DNA from: Isoetes taiwanensis
Lineage: Eukaryota; Streptophyta; Lycopodiopsida; Isoetales; Isoetaceae
Assembly: GCA_021234155.1 (NCBI GenBank)
Contig: JAJEKV010000006.1
Span: forward strand, 27,681,754-27,745,753
Direction of reading: 5' to 3'
DNA length: 64,000 nt
In this document: in pieces, positions 40,001 through 51,398 of the stretch
How positions within the stretch are numbered: position 1 is the stretch's first letter
Layout of the letters: every line of letters starts with the position of its first letter
Program-made: the position numbers and the translations under genes
Notes under the pieces: generated by a model
What the model was told of the DNA's origin: nothing
Databases searched by the model: none
Seen by the model: only the letters and a program-made list of their open reading frames with translations

Positions 40001-41501
40001 ATAACCGACGCTCATTAATTCGCACTCCCGCAATCTCCGCTTCGTTATGCACCACCCGATTCTACCACAAAGGTGGTGCCAAAATGTGGCGTCAAAATGC
40101 ACGTTTTTGATACACCACAGCGTGCTTTTACCCGATTGACAAGTCTTTTGATGCTTGACTCAAAGCTAACTGCACCTCTTCAAGTTCCCTGATTTGAAGG
40201 TCAATGACTGCCTCAACACCTTCCTTTGCTGCACTTGATAGCTATGTTATCAAATCACGATACTTTTTTATTTCAGTGGTCAAACGAACCTGTTTAACTT
40301 CTAGATCTTTCATATTTTCTCTTATGTCAAAGCACTTATCATCATGCAGTTGCAGTTCAAGTGTCAGTTTTGTGACACCATGTTCTGCATTTGCAATCCA
40401 TTCGTTCAAGATCCTTGACATTTCTATAATGCAAGAAGATAATTAGATTAAAAACATAACTAATTTAATGAAACTCAGACTGAATTAGATTACAAACATA
40501 ACTTCAAGACAGACTTAGATAGACTTAGACTTAGACTTAGACTAAGACTTACACTTAGACAGAATGACTGACTTAGACTGACTTAGACTTACACAGACTT
40601 AGATAGGCTGACTTAGATGCTGACTTAGATGCTGACTTAGACTGACTTAGACTTACACTAACTTAGACTAAGACATACTTAGACAGACTTACACTTAGAC
40701 TTAGATAGACTTAGACTGACTTAGACTTAGACAGAATTAGACTAGACTGACTTAGACTTGGACATACTTAGACAGAATTAGACTGACTCAGACTAAGACA
40801 GACTTAGACAGAGTTAGACTGACTTAGACTTAGGCAGTTAGCATTGCAATTAGACTAATTTAGACTTAGACAGACTTAGAGTTAGACAGACTTAGACTTA
40901 GATTAAGACTTAATTAGACTTACACTTAAAATCAGACTAAGAATTACTATGACAATGGAGCTAAGAGAATAAATGAATATAAAAAACTAGAGTTGAATAA
41001 TACCTGGATTTTCTGTTTGACATCATTTGTCACGTTGGAGCTACCAAGGTTTTGTGAAGTTAACTTATGAAGAACCAGCGGTGCAGTCGGAGACAAACCC
41101 ACTGGAGGAGTAACGTTTACCGTGCCACTTTCTAGCTCATCATCCACATTGTTTGCAAGTGCTCTACTTTTTGAAGCTGATTTTGCATGCTCGTAGAAGC
41201 TCATCCAGTCTATTTCACGCCCATTACAATGTAAATGTAAAATGCCATTGGTGCTTGGGGTACCGCCCTCCTAAAACCTTGGTTCGATCATGTATTTTGT
41301 TGTATAATGACAAGAATTCTTCCTTCTTGTTTTTCTTTCTTTAATAATTTGAACCTGTAACAAGCCTTTCCATTTACCTTCCGGACCCACATCTTCCAAG
41401 ATGTCATTATCATCAACATGCCTTTTCGATCTATACAACTCTTTATAGGTAAAGCCTTTGTCACTCAAATCGGGAATCGCATGATTTGGAACCGCTTCCA
41501 T
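37042..41501 (-). CDS. Gene 4: coiled-coil / RING-like protein (exons, partly broken)
   Basis: Minus-strand exons, 5' to 3'. 41,501-41,355 starts MEAVPNHAIPDLSDKGFTY and ends at a GT donor. About 41,220-41,005 reads FYEHAKSASKSRALANN. About 40,436-40,130 is a coiled coil (MKDLEVKQVRLTTEIKKY, then ELEEVQLALSQASKDLS) with one in-frame TAG. 39,721-39,561 is an exon-like stretch after acceptor TATGCAG. About 38,130-37,975 is RING-like, CPFCGRYAKMGG then MLPVVIA then CSH, frame-shifted. 37,455-37,258 and 37,181-37,042 read VETPKRNLDSQLNAVV and INATATGSHHEEIPSASDF and join in phase at GT-AG. Linking all of these into one gene is my inference; the 39,561 stop may belong to a separate gene. The RING wording matches gene 3. 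Confidence 0.45.
37520..37542. repeat. Perfect 11-bp inverted repeat
   Basis: Arms 37,520-37,530 and 37,532-37,542 with a one-base centre. It lies about 140 bp from the end of the large duplication and is degraded in copy 1 (near 17,180). Confidence 0.9.
37624..37675. repeat. 16-bp inverted repeat at duplication edge
   Basis: Perfect arms TATCTAAAGTGCCCCC (37,624-37,639) and its complement (37,660-37,675), with a 20-base loop. Homology between the large copies ends within a few bases of it. Confidence 0.9.
38590..39131 (+). repeat. CAC then GTG/GGT microsatellite
   Basis: A short CACCACA-type stretch (38,590-38,690) is followed by about 440 bp of (GGT/GTG)n from 38,693. The orientation is opposite to the 36.1-36.6 kb array. 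The 204- and 185-codon frames over it are low-complexity artefacts. It sits between exon-like parts of gene 4. Confidence 0.95.
40509..40945 (+). repeat. TTAGAC-type tandem array, ~437 bp
   Basis: Short units of the forms GACTTAGACTG, ACTTAGACAG and ACTTACACTTAGAC, repeated with variation. The array fills almost the whole interval between the coiled-coil exon (ending 40,436) and the next exon (from 41,005) of gene 4, so it is probably intronic. The unit resembles but is not the plant telomere repeat TTTAGGG. No copy is seen elsewhere in the window. Confidence 0.9.
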
Positions 41502-41544
41502 GAGATCACAAGCTGATGACCTGTTAATGCAACTTTACATTAGA

Positions 41545-42295
41545 TTTTTGACATCATAAAATACAATTGCAATATAAGGACAAAAGAAATACTATGGTCT
41601 AAGAGGTGCATCTATTGCCTATCTATAAAAAGATCGCATCTATTGCCTATCACAACAAATTATCAAAACCGACTGTCTCCTGCCTCTTTAAATCACATCA
41701 CAACCTTGAGGGTTCAGGCTTACCATGATTAAAGCCTTACATCTATCACATAAAATCTAAAAGGAAGAAATAAAAATGTAGGAAGTTTTATACGATGCCA
41801 TTTTGTCAGATTACTTTCCCATTCTAAATTCCCGTTCTTCTTGGTATTGCATCTTGCACAAAGAATGAAACTACCTGTAACATACATGATGGCAAAACAG
41901 AAAATTGAGATGAGTACATATTTTTCTTCAAGTATTTGATTCGGTGGAGAGCTAGAGAGGCCGAAATGTGTGTTCAATATATAACATAACATTATAACAT
42001 GAAATACAATGGCAATATAAGAAGGACAAATAACAAGAAATATTAATTGGTCTAAAGGTTCTGTTGAGAAGCATGGAGATGTATGCAAATGTTGCAAAAG
42101 CAAGAAATCAAAATGGTAGAGTAGAGCTAACAAAAGGTCATATAAATTTGAGCAAATATATCCGCAAATAAAGAAATTAATTGAGCTTTATATCTGATGC
42201 CATTTTGTCATGGCTTAAAGAGAAACACGAGAAGCGTGCATACCTTGCAGCAAAGGTACAGTTATGAAGAGAGCTAGAAAGACCGAAATGAGGTA
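41545..42295 (+). repeat. Degenerate direct repeat upstream of gene 4
   Basis: Two diverged units, about 41,545-41,960 and 41,995-42,295. They share the landmarks ATACAATNGCAATATAAG, GATGCCATTTTGTCA and GAGAGCTAGARAGNCCGAAAT. No coding capacity is visible. On the minus strand this may be the 5' flank or leader of gene 4. Confidence 0.5.
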
Positions 42296-42299
42296 AACC

Positions 42300-43090
42300 G
42301 TGCAGTGGAGGAGAGCTAGAGAGTCTGAAACGAAAATTCCCGCCCATTCTCGTTTCTTGCTATTTCCTCCCGAACCGAATCCCTCCTTTTCCCCTTAATT
42401 TTCGCAAAATTCAAAATACAACCTAACAAACCCACTACGTTTTTAACTATTTTTGTAGTTAGAAATTCGACTTTTTTGAGACACTATATTGTGCTTTGAC
42501 CCTTTATGATACTCTGTCAGACCTTGGCTGGTGATTTGATTTCACACTTTACCATGTCCAGCTTATTGTCGAAGATCTTAAGGTTGCATTTAAAGGAAGT
42601 TACAATTGTAGGTTCTTCTTGATCCTCTGTTATTTATGATAATCTAACGTCCTCATTATGCTGTAATTGTAGCAGAATTGCCAAATGTCTACAATTATGT
42701 TGCACCCTGCTTTCCACCACGGTAGCTATATAACATTCCATGGTTTGGGAATCATTTTAATGAATAATTTTAATGCATGAAATTATTCATGTAGTCCTTT
42801 TGACAAGATTTGTGTCCTTGAGTTGGTAGCCCTTTTTCCCTCAAATTTAATAATTGAGATTTAAATGTCTCTGGTGATCTTGTTGTTACAGGTATGAGGT
42901 TTTTCAACTCATGGTTCAACTCTATACTAAGTGTTTTATCCCGATGCGGAGGAAGCTTTCTAATAGTAAGTGATTTATCAAGTAGTGACATCTTAAAGAT
43001 CTTTTTATCAAGGTTTTCTACAAAAAAATGGTCGATTTTTACTGGCAGATGCACTACAAGATGGCCACTCCAAATGTAGTCAAAATGCTT
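42300..43090. other. No assigned gene; possible coding relic
   Basis: Mostly AT-rich. Around 42,895-43,080 plus-strand frames such as QLYTKCFIPMRRKLSN and KVFYKKMVDFYWQMHYKM read like protein but contain stops and frame changes. I do not recognise the source. Confidence 0.3.
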
Positions 43091-44110
43091 GTGATGTCCC
43101 CTACTTCATCTACGATGCTCCCATCATATCAGAAGCCGGAGTTCATCCCCTTGGCAACTAAGCTGACAGAGGTTGTCCAACTGGCACCAATCCCTTGGCA
43201 AGGAATCGATGAGGAAGAATGGACGTGTCATTTATCTCGTCTTCCCTTGGGACCGTCCTAGCTGCGGAAGTGTAAATAAACATGAGCACATGACATCAAG
43301 TATAAATAGCTCCACCTCGAGGGGTGGCTCACCATAGCATACATATGTAAGAACATCAACAACACCAACATGGGGGGAGATCCTACCCAAGGCTCAGGCT
43401 CAAGGGAAATGGATTGACGGTTTGGGTCCCCAGAAGTTATTGCAGATAGAATTCATGACGATGGATTGGGCTGGATAGGAACATGGCTGTTGGGTAGTCC
43501 TCTCCATCTGCCCCTCCAGTGCATACTTTGTAGAATATGCTGATAAGTCTTGGGACTTGACCGTAATCACGGTGCGTGAGCCAAGGGGGCTACTCCGGGG
43601 TTTCATTTCCCCAGTCTCGATGAGGCAGGAGGGAATCACTCCCTCTAGAGGTATGCATGCCCATCACTTGCGACTAGAGGGCCACTGCCCGTCTACGACT
43701 TGAACCTCATTGAAGGTGACATCACCCAAGAGGTGTCGAGCCCATGCCTTGCCCGCACGTAGTGGCAAGCAAGTAGGCCTAGCCCGCTAAGATCCCTGGT
43801 AGGCTTTATACACGAGAGGGATCGACCACGCAATGGGACATGTCCTCCTTATCCACCGGTCCCCCCGTCACCTATAGCCAGACGGGCTCTTATGCACAGG
43901 CCACAATAATTGAGAATTAATGAAGCTATCTAGATACATCAACTAATAAGGTTTTCGTGGTCTCTACCCCCTTCCCAATACAATGTGAGTGCGCATAGAA
44001 TAGAACATCCTCACATAGAACCGAAATCTGAGAATAACATCTAATCTATCTACCTAAACATACATTGTTAGGTTCCTTTGTTAGGGCTTGTGATCTCCGA
44101 ATCTATAAGG
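43091..44110 (+). mobile_element. LTR-like segment with TATA box
   Basis: Begins TGTGATGTCCCCTACTTC, a TG start of the kind seen in LTRs. It has TATAAATA at 43,301-43,308 and a plausible short leader, then GC-richer DNA unlike its neighbours, with no coding frame. A second LTR, primer-binding site or gag-pol was not found. If this is an LTR it is solo or degraded, and its right edge is uncertain. Confidence 0.35.
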
Positions 44111-44556
44111 CCACTAAGGCTAATCTAACATGCTAACCCAACTCCTTTGTTGTGAAAGTGACAGTCATGAAATGAAAGTGCTGCCGCGGAACTGACCAAA
44201 AACAGTTGCAAACCCAATATGTTGCTGATCCATAAGATTTAACAAACCAACAGAGCCTCTGAAACATTTATGCTCTTGCAGATATAGAATCTGAGAAGCA
44301 AGCCTCCTAATTACCTGCAGCCTGGCACTTTTTACAGAAGAGGACTTAGGCATTCCAACTAAGAATATTCATGGCAAGGGAAGTGGATCTAGTTTGCCTC
44401 TTTTCTTTCAGCTTTTTGAAGTTTTTTGTGCATGTTGAGGCACATCATCGTAAACAACCACTACTAGTGGATCAGCGGGCTGGATCATTGTGTCACCATC
44501 AAGAGAAGCATCTGACACAGATGACGAGTTTCCATCATCAACTGCGTAGATCGAGG

Positions 44557-44581
44557 CCCCCCGGGGGGGGGGAGAGGGGGG
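44557..44581 (+). other. C6-G9 run
   Basis: Six C followed directly by nine G, then AGAGGGGGG. It could form a quadruplex or hairpin, or may be a sequencing artefact. It has no partner elsewhere in the window. Confidence 0.5.
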
Positions 44582-44861
44582 AAGCAACAACGCGAAAAGT
44601 AATAATTTAAAGGAAGGAAACTAGCAGGGACAATTTTGCAACATTCTAAGAGTTGCAAACTTAAAACGAGAATAAAACTGACCACTCTGAATGGTTACTT
44701 GATTACTGCTTGGAAAGATCCTTATTCATTGGAAGAGCTACACAAATCTTAGCATCCCCAACAATGTAGTGCGCAATGTGAACCCCCAAGGCATTTGCAA
44801 TAGGCTTTAAAAAAGAGGCAGAAGAAGGTCAGGAGGCAAATAGCCAGTAGGGGACCTGCCT

Positions 44862-45215
44862 ATGTCAATGAAAAAATCTAGTTATGAAAGAGAACAACAG
44901 TACCCCTCATTGAGTCTACAGCCCTCATACCAACTTGTCCACATCTTCGACCTTCTTAAACATAATGAGAAAAATGCCCTTACCCCAAGATTTAATGGAT
45001 TTGATGAGGTTGAAATGGTTACACGTTGGAGTGCACTCAACAGCCTAGAGATTCTTATGAGATCAAAATACCTCCCGTTCAATAAACAAATAACGGATGA
45101 AGCCACGGATTTTCTAAGTACCGACATGCTAATTTTGGTTGATTTGAACAACAATAGTGTCCCTGTATCACTTGCCAGTTGGGATGTCCCTAATGTCAAA
45201 AAGCTCAGTGGATGA
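44862..45215 (+). CDS. Unassigned open frame, 117 codons
   Basis: Open on the plus strand, with balanced, acidic-rich composition (RFNGFDEVEMVTRWSALNSL, ITDEATDFLSTDMLILVD). The opposite strand is also open but more basic and Ser/Leu-rich. No splice partners or known motifs were identified. The minus-strand frames just upstream (44,165-44,880, including GVHIAHYIVGDAKICVALP) also look protein-like and could belong to another unidentified relic. Confidence 0.3.
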   Translation: MSMKKSSYEREQQYPSLSLQPSYQLVHIFDLLKHNEKNALTPRFNGFDEVEMVTRWSALNSLEILMRSKYLPFNKQITDEATDFLSTDMLILVDLNNNSVPVSLASWDVPNVKKLSG

Positions 45216-46096
45216 TGAGGTGGATTTGGAGGCTCCAGTTTTAATACACTTCATCATGTCCTGTTTATTGTCCCTAGAGACGAAAAATATGGCTTTCGAG
45301 ACCCTTTTGCTCTAAAGCAAAAGTTTTTCTTCATCATAGTCACTAAAGCTAGACTGAGCTACCCATCGAACAAAGTCATTCGAGTGACATGCGCTTGAGT
45401 TCATGAAGGATTTATGCACTGAATTGTGCCACCGTGCTTTGCACAGTAACATGCTTTGGTGTGCATCCCTGGCTTGTGTAGTTGGTTCATTACCCCCAGG
45501 AATGTCGTTTGGTTATTATGGTTATCCTTCATAAACAACTACAATTGAAGAAGGTTCCCCTGCCCATACAAAGTGACAGGGTAATAGGCCTAGCACACAA
45601 CGATCGCCTGGTACACAATCCATATCAAGGGATCAACTGTAATCATATGACTAGTTTTAACTTGGGCCAAAGCATGTGCAAATGACCATCTAAATATAAT
45701 GTAAAATTCACCATCTAAATATTGTTTCAAAAACTTTGAAGAAATTCCATTGCATTTTTTGATAGCTCATAATAATGTGGATCAAATCTGTGGAATGTAA
45801 AATGAAGCCATTTCCAGCCAAGAGTGCATTTATCTAACCAAGCACAAAAATAAGAAAATAGAATGGTGGCCATAATTTGGGACAAGAAATTGTGGCCCCT
45901 GTTCATGCCATCGAAATTCACCGCATATTTTTCTTGGCCTTGGCACATTTTGTCAGACGCACCTCCTATCTATAGAATCTGCTGCCGATGTACATTTTTC
46001 TGCGATCAAATCAGTCATATGCGCCGAATTGAGAAATTTGATCAGATTCAACTCCGTCTTGGTACTGCAATGAAGCTCCGGAGGTAAATCTTTATA
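45216..46096. other. Upstream region of PEX11, no gene seen
   Basis: No supported gene. A CGGAG|GTAAAT sequence at about 46,079-46,088 resembles a splice donor, and CACTTTTAG at 46,114-46,122 resembles an acceptor upstream of PEX11. The 39 bases between them are too short for a normal plant intron, so they probably pair with other sites, if they are used. Confidence 0.4.
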
Positions 46097-46150
46097 TTGC
46101 ACCAGCATTTTTTCACTTTTAGGTTTGCGAAATTGTCATTCAAATCACAA

Positions 46151-46897
46151 ATGGAGAGAAAACAAGACTATCTTGATAGAATCGTCATATTTCTAGCCAA
46201 GAGAGATGGCATAGACAAGCTGGTAAAGACCTTTCAGTATGTTTCCAAATTATTGCATTGGCATATGCAGAGCACACGGCCGGATTTGGCAGACAAGGCA
46301 AAAAAGATGGAAGTTTCTTGCGGATTGAGTAGAAAAGCCTTCAGAACAGGCAGGTTTCTTTCAGGATTAAACGGAATGAGATCCCCTGCCGGTTCTTGGA
46401 AGCTGCAAACTCTCTCTGTTCTTGCAAATGGGGGAGAAATGGTCTATTTCTTTTTTGATCATTTTACATGGCTTTCAAGAATAGGGGTTTTGGAGCCACA
46501 TCTCGGGGCATGGTCATGTTTCATCTCTGCTTCCGGAGAGGCTTTTGGCTATATTTTTGCCATCATTTTAGATCTTATTTTGATCAGACAGGGCTTGATC
46601 AGAGAAAAAAGGCATGTTAAAGAGCTTAACTTGCTTGTAAGAAGCCAGGAAACCAAAGATTTAGCATCTGTGCCATCTCTGGCTCAGCAGATCACACAAA
46701 AGAGGGCTTTGATTGCAGAGATTAGAATGAAGAGGATTATGCAATTGATGGCTATTTCTGCAAATCTGGCTGATTTTATTATTGCTATTGCAGATATCAG
46801 GCCCAATCCTTTTGCCAATCATCCTGTCACTTTGGGTATCAGCGGATTAGTTTCTGCTTGGGCTGGATGGTACAGGAACTGGCCTGCTTCTACCTGA
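46151..46897 (+). CDS. PEX11: Peroxisomal membrane protein PEX11
   Basis: Intact single-exon frame of 248 codons. PEX11 is a peroxisomal membrane protein that elongates and divides peroxisomes. Diagnostic sequence: ERKQDYLDR at the start, RDGIDKLVKTFQYVSKLL at residues ~20-37, then SRKAFRTGRFLSGLNGM. Hydrophobic segments are ISASGEAFGYIFAIILDLIL (residues ~138-157) and a C-terminal stretch ending in GWYRNWPAST. Length fits the plant PEX11C/D/E group (about 235 residues). I chose the ATG at 46,151 because it begins the conserved MERK region; an in-frame ATG at 46,097 would add 18 residues with no family resemblance. The frame is undamaged, in contrast to the duplicated region. Confidence 0.93.
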   Translation: MERKQDYLDRIVIFLAKRDGIDKLVKTFQYVSKLLHWHMQSTRPDLADKAKKMEVSCGLSRKAFRTGRFLSGLNGMRSPAGSWKLQTLSVLANGGEMVYFFFDHFTWLSRIGVLEPHLGAWSCFISASGEAFGYIFAIILDLILIRQGLIREKRHVKELNLLVRSQETKDLASVPSLAQQITQKRALIAEIRMKRIMQLMAISANLADFIIAIADIRPNPFANHPVTLGISGLVSAWAGWYRNWPAST

Positions 46898-47099
46898 CCT
46901 GAACTTGCTAATGTGTAATGCTTTCTTGCAAATATAAATATAGCCAACCTAGCACTGAATTGGCTTTAAATTTTAGAATAATGGAAATATTTTGGTTGGA
47001 GACAAGTTAATAGCAAAATAACTTGCTTCTTGATTACATTCCATTCTTATTCAACCTTAAGATTGAGGATGTTTAGGACTGGAATATAACCTTAAAAGA

Positions 47100-47800
47100 C
47101 CCTTGTAGCAATTCTTTTCCTTCTCTCCTTTTTCCTTTCTTTTTTTTTTTCTTTTTTTCAAGATAAAAAATATACTTCATTTACTTTGAGAACCAAATAC
47201 AAAGCCACGTGACAAGCGTGCAAATATGAGATGGGGGTAGCTACATGGCTCCATCTTGGACTATTCATTTTACCGATCTAGAGTAGATTTAGATGGGTAC
47301 CCCATATTTCTACCTTTACAACTCATTCGCTCTCAAACACTTATCTTATCTCAAACACTAGCCCAAATTCCTTTAGTCTTTGGAAAACTATCTGAAGTAG
47401 ATGGTATGGCAATATGTATTCCTCTTGATCTTCGACAAAGATTAGGGCGTTTCCCTTTTTCCATATTGACGAAATTGTCCAGGCGCTCCCAATATAGAAG
47501 GCCTTCTTCTTCTTTTTCATGGGGCTCCATTCCATAAAGAATCTCAACAACTCCTCTTTGGTCCTAAAAGGTATTCGAAACTATCCAGACTCCATGCCCA
47601 TGCTACTTAACATCTCTGATTCTACCAAGCAGTGCTTTATGGAGTCCTCTTCAGCTTCACACATGAGATAGAGTGGGCTGACATCATTATCCCATTTTGA
47701 GACCAGTCGATTGACCCTAGGAACCCTGTGGATGACTTGCCAAAGAAAAGCGTTCATAATGGGGGAAGATATTTCAGCCATGCATTTTCCTATTTGTGTA
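47100..47800 (-). mobile_element. LINE 3' fragment (zf-RVT and tail)
   Basis: Minus-strand frame at 47,781-47,581 reads FLWQVIHRVPRVNRLVSKW, SPLYLMCEAEEDSIKHCLVE. This is the zinc-binding region that follows reverse transcriptase in plant L1-type LINEs (C-x2-...-H-C pattern partly degraded; one Cys is missing). It continues at 47,550-47,341 (EELLRFFMEW-type sequence, frame-shifted). A T-rich run at 47,125-47,160 would be the A-rich tail on the minus strand. The upstream endonuclease and most of the reverse transcriptase are absent, as expected for a 5'-truncated insertion. Confidence 0.65.
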
Positions 47801-47854
47801 ATACTATATTGGCAATGTATAATGATTCATTATTTCTAAGCAACAGCTCCAAGT

Positions 47855-47985
47855 CCAAACATACCATACAATTGAAGGGAAATTATGCTTGAATCTAGAT
47901 TTTAAAGTGTGAGATATTATCCAAACATACCATACAATTGAAGGGAAATTATGCTTGAATCTAGATTTTAAAGTGTGAGATATTA
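47855..47985 (+). repeat. 66-bp tandem duplication
   Basis: Two virtually identical 66-bp units, 47,855-47,920 and 47,921-47,985. It is followed by several CTTTGGCCTTTTG motifs (48,040-48,160). Confidence 0.95.
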
Positions 47986-48160
47986 ACGCCTACAACTCCA
48001 AGGGAATGAGTACCACTTGTTGCTCCAATATTATGGATGACTCTTTGGCCTTTTGTATTTAAAGAATATTTTAGGTAGCTATCTTTGGCCTTTTAGGCAA
48101 TTTTGGCCTTCTGATTTTGAAATATTTTAAATAATACTCTTTGGCCTTTTGATTTTAAAC

Positions 48161-49071
48161 CACACACATAATGGATAATATAAGATACAATTCGAATTTG
48201 TGACCCTGCATTCCAGAAGGAGCATCTTATTTAACATACTACCTTTTATTGGATTGCCCCTGTTAAGGGGGAAATTCGTTAGGGGGAGGGTTGGTTTTGG
48301 CATATTCTGGCATATCAGGGGTATATCTGATAATCTGACGGCCGTCATTACTGATTGTTTTTCCGGCGGTGAAAAACTTTTTGGTTTTTTTGCGTATGAA
48401 TATACGCTAAGGTTTTCCGTGTTTTGGACGCCAAATTATTTTTCCCGTGATCGGGCTTCGAACTTTTTTTTTGAAAAACTATTGGTTTTTAACCTTTGGG
48501 CTAGAGATTCCTTTTTTTAGAATTTAACTTTGGGTTTTTTATTTTTATTAAAACAAACTATTTTTTTATTGGAATGTCCTATATTATAATGTTATCATGT
48601 GTGTCATGAATCTTGCCCTAGATCGAACGACTGACGTTGATTTGACCCATCCGACCGTTGGTTGCTGGGAAAAAAAAAAGGGACTTGGCTCTTCGACCGT
48701 AGGCTATGTTTTTTGGCTGGGCGTGGATTGTTGCTTCAACAGTGATGGCATCCCCTGCTTGCGGCTCCCGTTGGTGATGTGCGGGGCGGGACCTTCATTT
48801 TTGGTTTCGTGGCACTGATAGTATTCTGGCCGGGCTATGGGATCCGTCTTGGGTTTTGTGGAGTGGATCTCATCTGTTGATTACCCGGTTTTTGGAAGGG
48901 TTATATCTTCGACCGAGAGCTCTCCGCGGCTATGGCGGGGAGGAGAAGCGTCTCTTTTAAAGCCCTAAGCTGAAGCTCCAAACTTTCATCTCGGTTTGTA
49001 GTATTCTGTGTTATTATCTCTAAATATTATAATCACAATGCGGAGAAATATTACATGAGACCATGCCATTT
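48161..49071. other. No assigned gene
   Basis: A 106-codon plus-strand frame (48,200-48,520) is rich in Phe from T-runs and is not supported. The segment 48,600-48,960 is GC-richer and shares the phrase TTGGTGATGTGCGG with the telobox block at about 4,790, suggesting a distant relative of that repeat. Confidence 0.35.
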
Positions 49072-49402
49072 TCAAGGATCTAATCGGTTGGGTTCATATT
49101 TGAAGTGATCGAGACGAACTTCTACAACATCATATGGCGGAGTTTGGTTCAGGGGCATGCTAAGCGGTTTGCTAAGGGGGGCTTCTTGGTTACGGATTGC
49201 AATTTGAAGGCTCTTCTTGAGCTCAAGTTCACCATCTCTATTCTCGCATAGATTTCCTAAGTTTAGCATTTTCGTATTTGCTTTTTGGGCATGAATTTTG
49301 AGGGTCGAGTGAAGCCAGACAGACTCAGAATAGTTGTACAGAAGGTTATGATTATTCCCATCATGAGTGTGGATAGCCCGAATGCGCCATTGCTATAGCC
49401 AT
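49072..49402 (-). CDS. Unassigned C-terminal exon-like frame
   Basis: Open for about 107 codons, ending in TGA at 49,072-49,074. It includes IRAIHTHDGNNHNLLYNY, LKIHAQKANTKMLNL, DGELELKKSLQIAIRNQEAP and PPYDVVEVRLDHFKYEPN. The even, hydrophilic composition is protein-like. A possible acceptor (GGCTATAG) lies directly upstream, but no preceding exon was found. No domain is recognised. Confidence 0.35.
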
Positions 49403-50096
49403 AACTACAAACCTCATTTTTCTCAAGGAAGGAACACGAAATATAAGGTGCAAACAGTCACAAAATGACAGGCAAATGCATCGCATATGCTCTATCATGT
49501 TCACTCATAAAGCACATGTAAGTATTGACATGATTACTATCCATCTAATTTTAATTTGCGGATATTGTCTTTGTTTCTACTTTATGTGATAAGGCATGTT
49601 CTCTTGCAAGTTATGTTGTGAAGAAACACGTTTTCTTCTAGAATGGTATAATTTGCAATGGTATGAACGCGCATAACAAATTGAAGATGACCAGGTATGA
49701 AATTGCATGGATATTTTGTTCTCAACATGCAAAGAGTAACCATGAACTAGATAGTTTTGTAGCAAATACATTGCTAGATGCATATGCAACTGGGTAAATG
49801 TTCCTCCGTGGTTCTATCTACGTATGTCGGATCATTCCTTATTCTACCTTTACCTCCCTCCTTCCTTAATGGAAGCCTTTACGTAATAGCAGGTGGAGGG
49901 CAATTTATTTCTGGCGAGAGCTAGCAAGAGATATAGCAAGCCCATGTTTGGAGCAAAAGGGGGGGCACCGATAAAGAGATTTGGGTGAAACATGTCCATT
50001 TCAAATCATGTTTTGGAAAAGCAAAGATAGATGTTTACAAAATATTAATGCAAGAACATGCAGAAAGGCATTTGCCATTTCGTTTTCTTGCCTTAG

Positions 50097-50201
50097 GCAC
50101 TCAGTTTTTAATTTATAATTTAATTTGAGCACATTTAAGGTTCATTTGGGCACTCAGTTTTTAAACTATAATTTAGTTTGAGCACATTTAAGGTTCATTT
50201 G
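50097..50201 (+). repeat. 53-bp tandem duplication
   Basis: Two near-identical units starting GCACTCAGTTTTTAA at 50,097 and 50,150. Confidence 0.95.
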
Positions 50202-50344
50202 CAATGATGACTAACAAAAGTAAGAGTTAGTGATCAACCCATCCGAAATGAGATCTGCAAGAATATGGCATTTCATGCAATGGCTTCTATGCATGGGGTT
50301 TTGCATCCATGTTCTAGAGTTTCTGAGTTCAAGTTATATAACCT

Positions 50345-50475
50345 GTTGTGAAAATGGAACATTATTCGTGACACTTCGCTACATAAAATAATTTCACTCA
50401 TAAACAACCTTTTGTGAAAATGGATCATTATTTGTTACACTTCTGTATCTAAAATAATTGCCCTCATAAGTTTAT
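50345..50475 (+). repeat. 67-bp tandem duplication
   Basis: Two diverged units starting TTGTGAAAATGGA at 50,345 and 50,412. Confidence 0.85.
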
Positions 50476-51398
50476 AGTATTTTTTGTCTGTTCGCATTAT
50501 CCTACTTTCAAACTTATGAAGACAAGGTATGAAGACAATAAACATGAATGGGAACTCCATTCCCTGTTGACTCTGTGCACTATAGGACATGATTGAGAAA
50601 CAAATTGACGACCAGACGCATGAAGATACATTTATAAAGCTTTATTCATAATAGCATTTTGGGGGCAATCCACAGTGCTTTGCACCTTGTTATTTATTTT
50701 GTGTAGGATGCATTTGGAACATGCAAAATATCCTACATGCATTCTTCCAAAAAAGAAGCCCCTTTTATTATAGAAAGTGGCCTTCGGCACAATTGATTCA
50801 ACGCTAGTCTTGAGTCTTCTAGTTCTTGTTCTTGTGTTCGGACTCTTAAACTTATACTGGGAGGGGGTGTGACAACAGTTTCTTGTTTGTGTTCTTGAAA
50901 TTACTTGTATTCTGTTGGTATATCATATCATCCAACACAATCTCTCTTACTCTCTTACTTCTGACACAATGTGAGGTATGAACACGCTCAATTGTAGTGC
51001 CATATATATAACGAGTTGTTAGAACATGATGAAATCTTATGATTTGGAGACTATTCTTAGTGATGTAAAAGAATTTTGCTTGCACTTACTACGTGTGCGA
51101 TATATCACGATATAAATACAATGCAAGATTGGAGGTGTAATCCACGTTGAATTTAGAATATGTGGGTTTACTCTACCTTATATAGATATTTATTTTCCAT
51201 ACAAGAAATATTTATAATTACACTGAGCTTATAATTTGATTTTGGACGAGGTGCACTAGTGCCAAATAACTCTCTACACAACCAACACTATATCTTGAGA
51301 CATTGTGCTTGGCAATACACTTGTTGACGTACATTTTGGTTCATCTCAACTCAACTTGATTTAGATCACGGTAGCTAGAAGCAATATTAGCACAAGAT

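Noticed and set aside
33928-40080. Terminal inverted repeats (ACCAC...GTGGT near 33,932 and 40,064) bounding gene 2 and part of gene 4
   Set aside because: The motif is itself palindromic, short, and would exclude gene 4 exons; no target-site duplication was found.
40509-40945. Interstitial telomere
   Set aside because: The unit is GACTTAGACTG-like, not TTTAGGG, and is too variable.
48200-48520. 106-codon plus-strand frame
   Set aside because: Phe-rich because of T-runs; no motif and no supporting gene structure.
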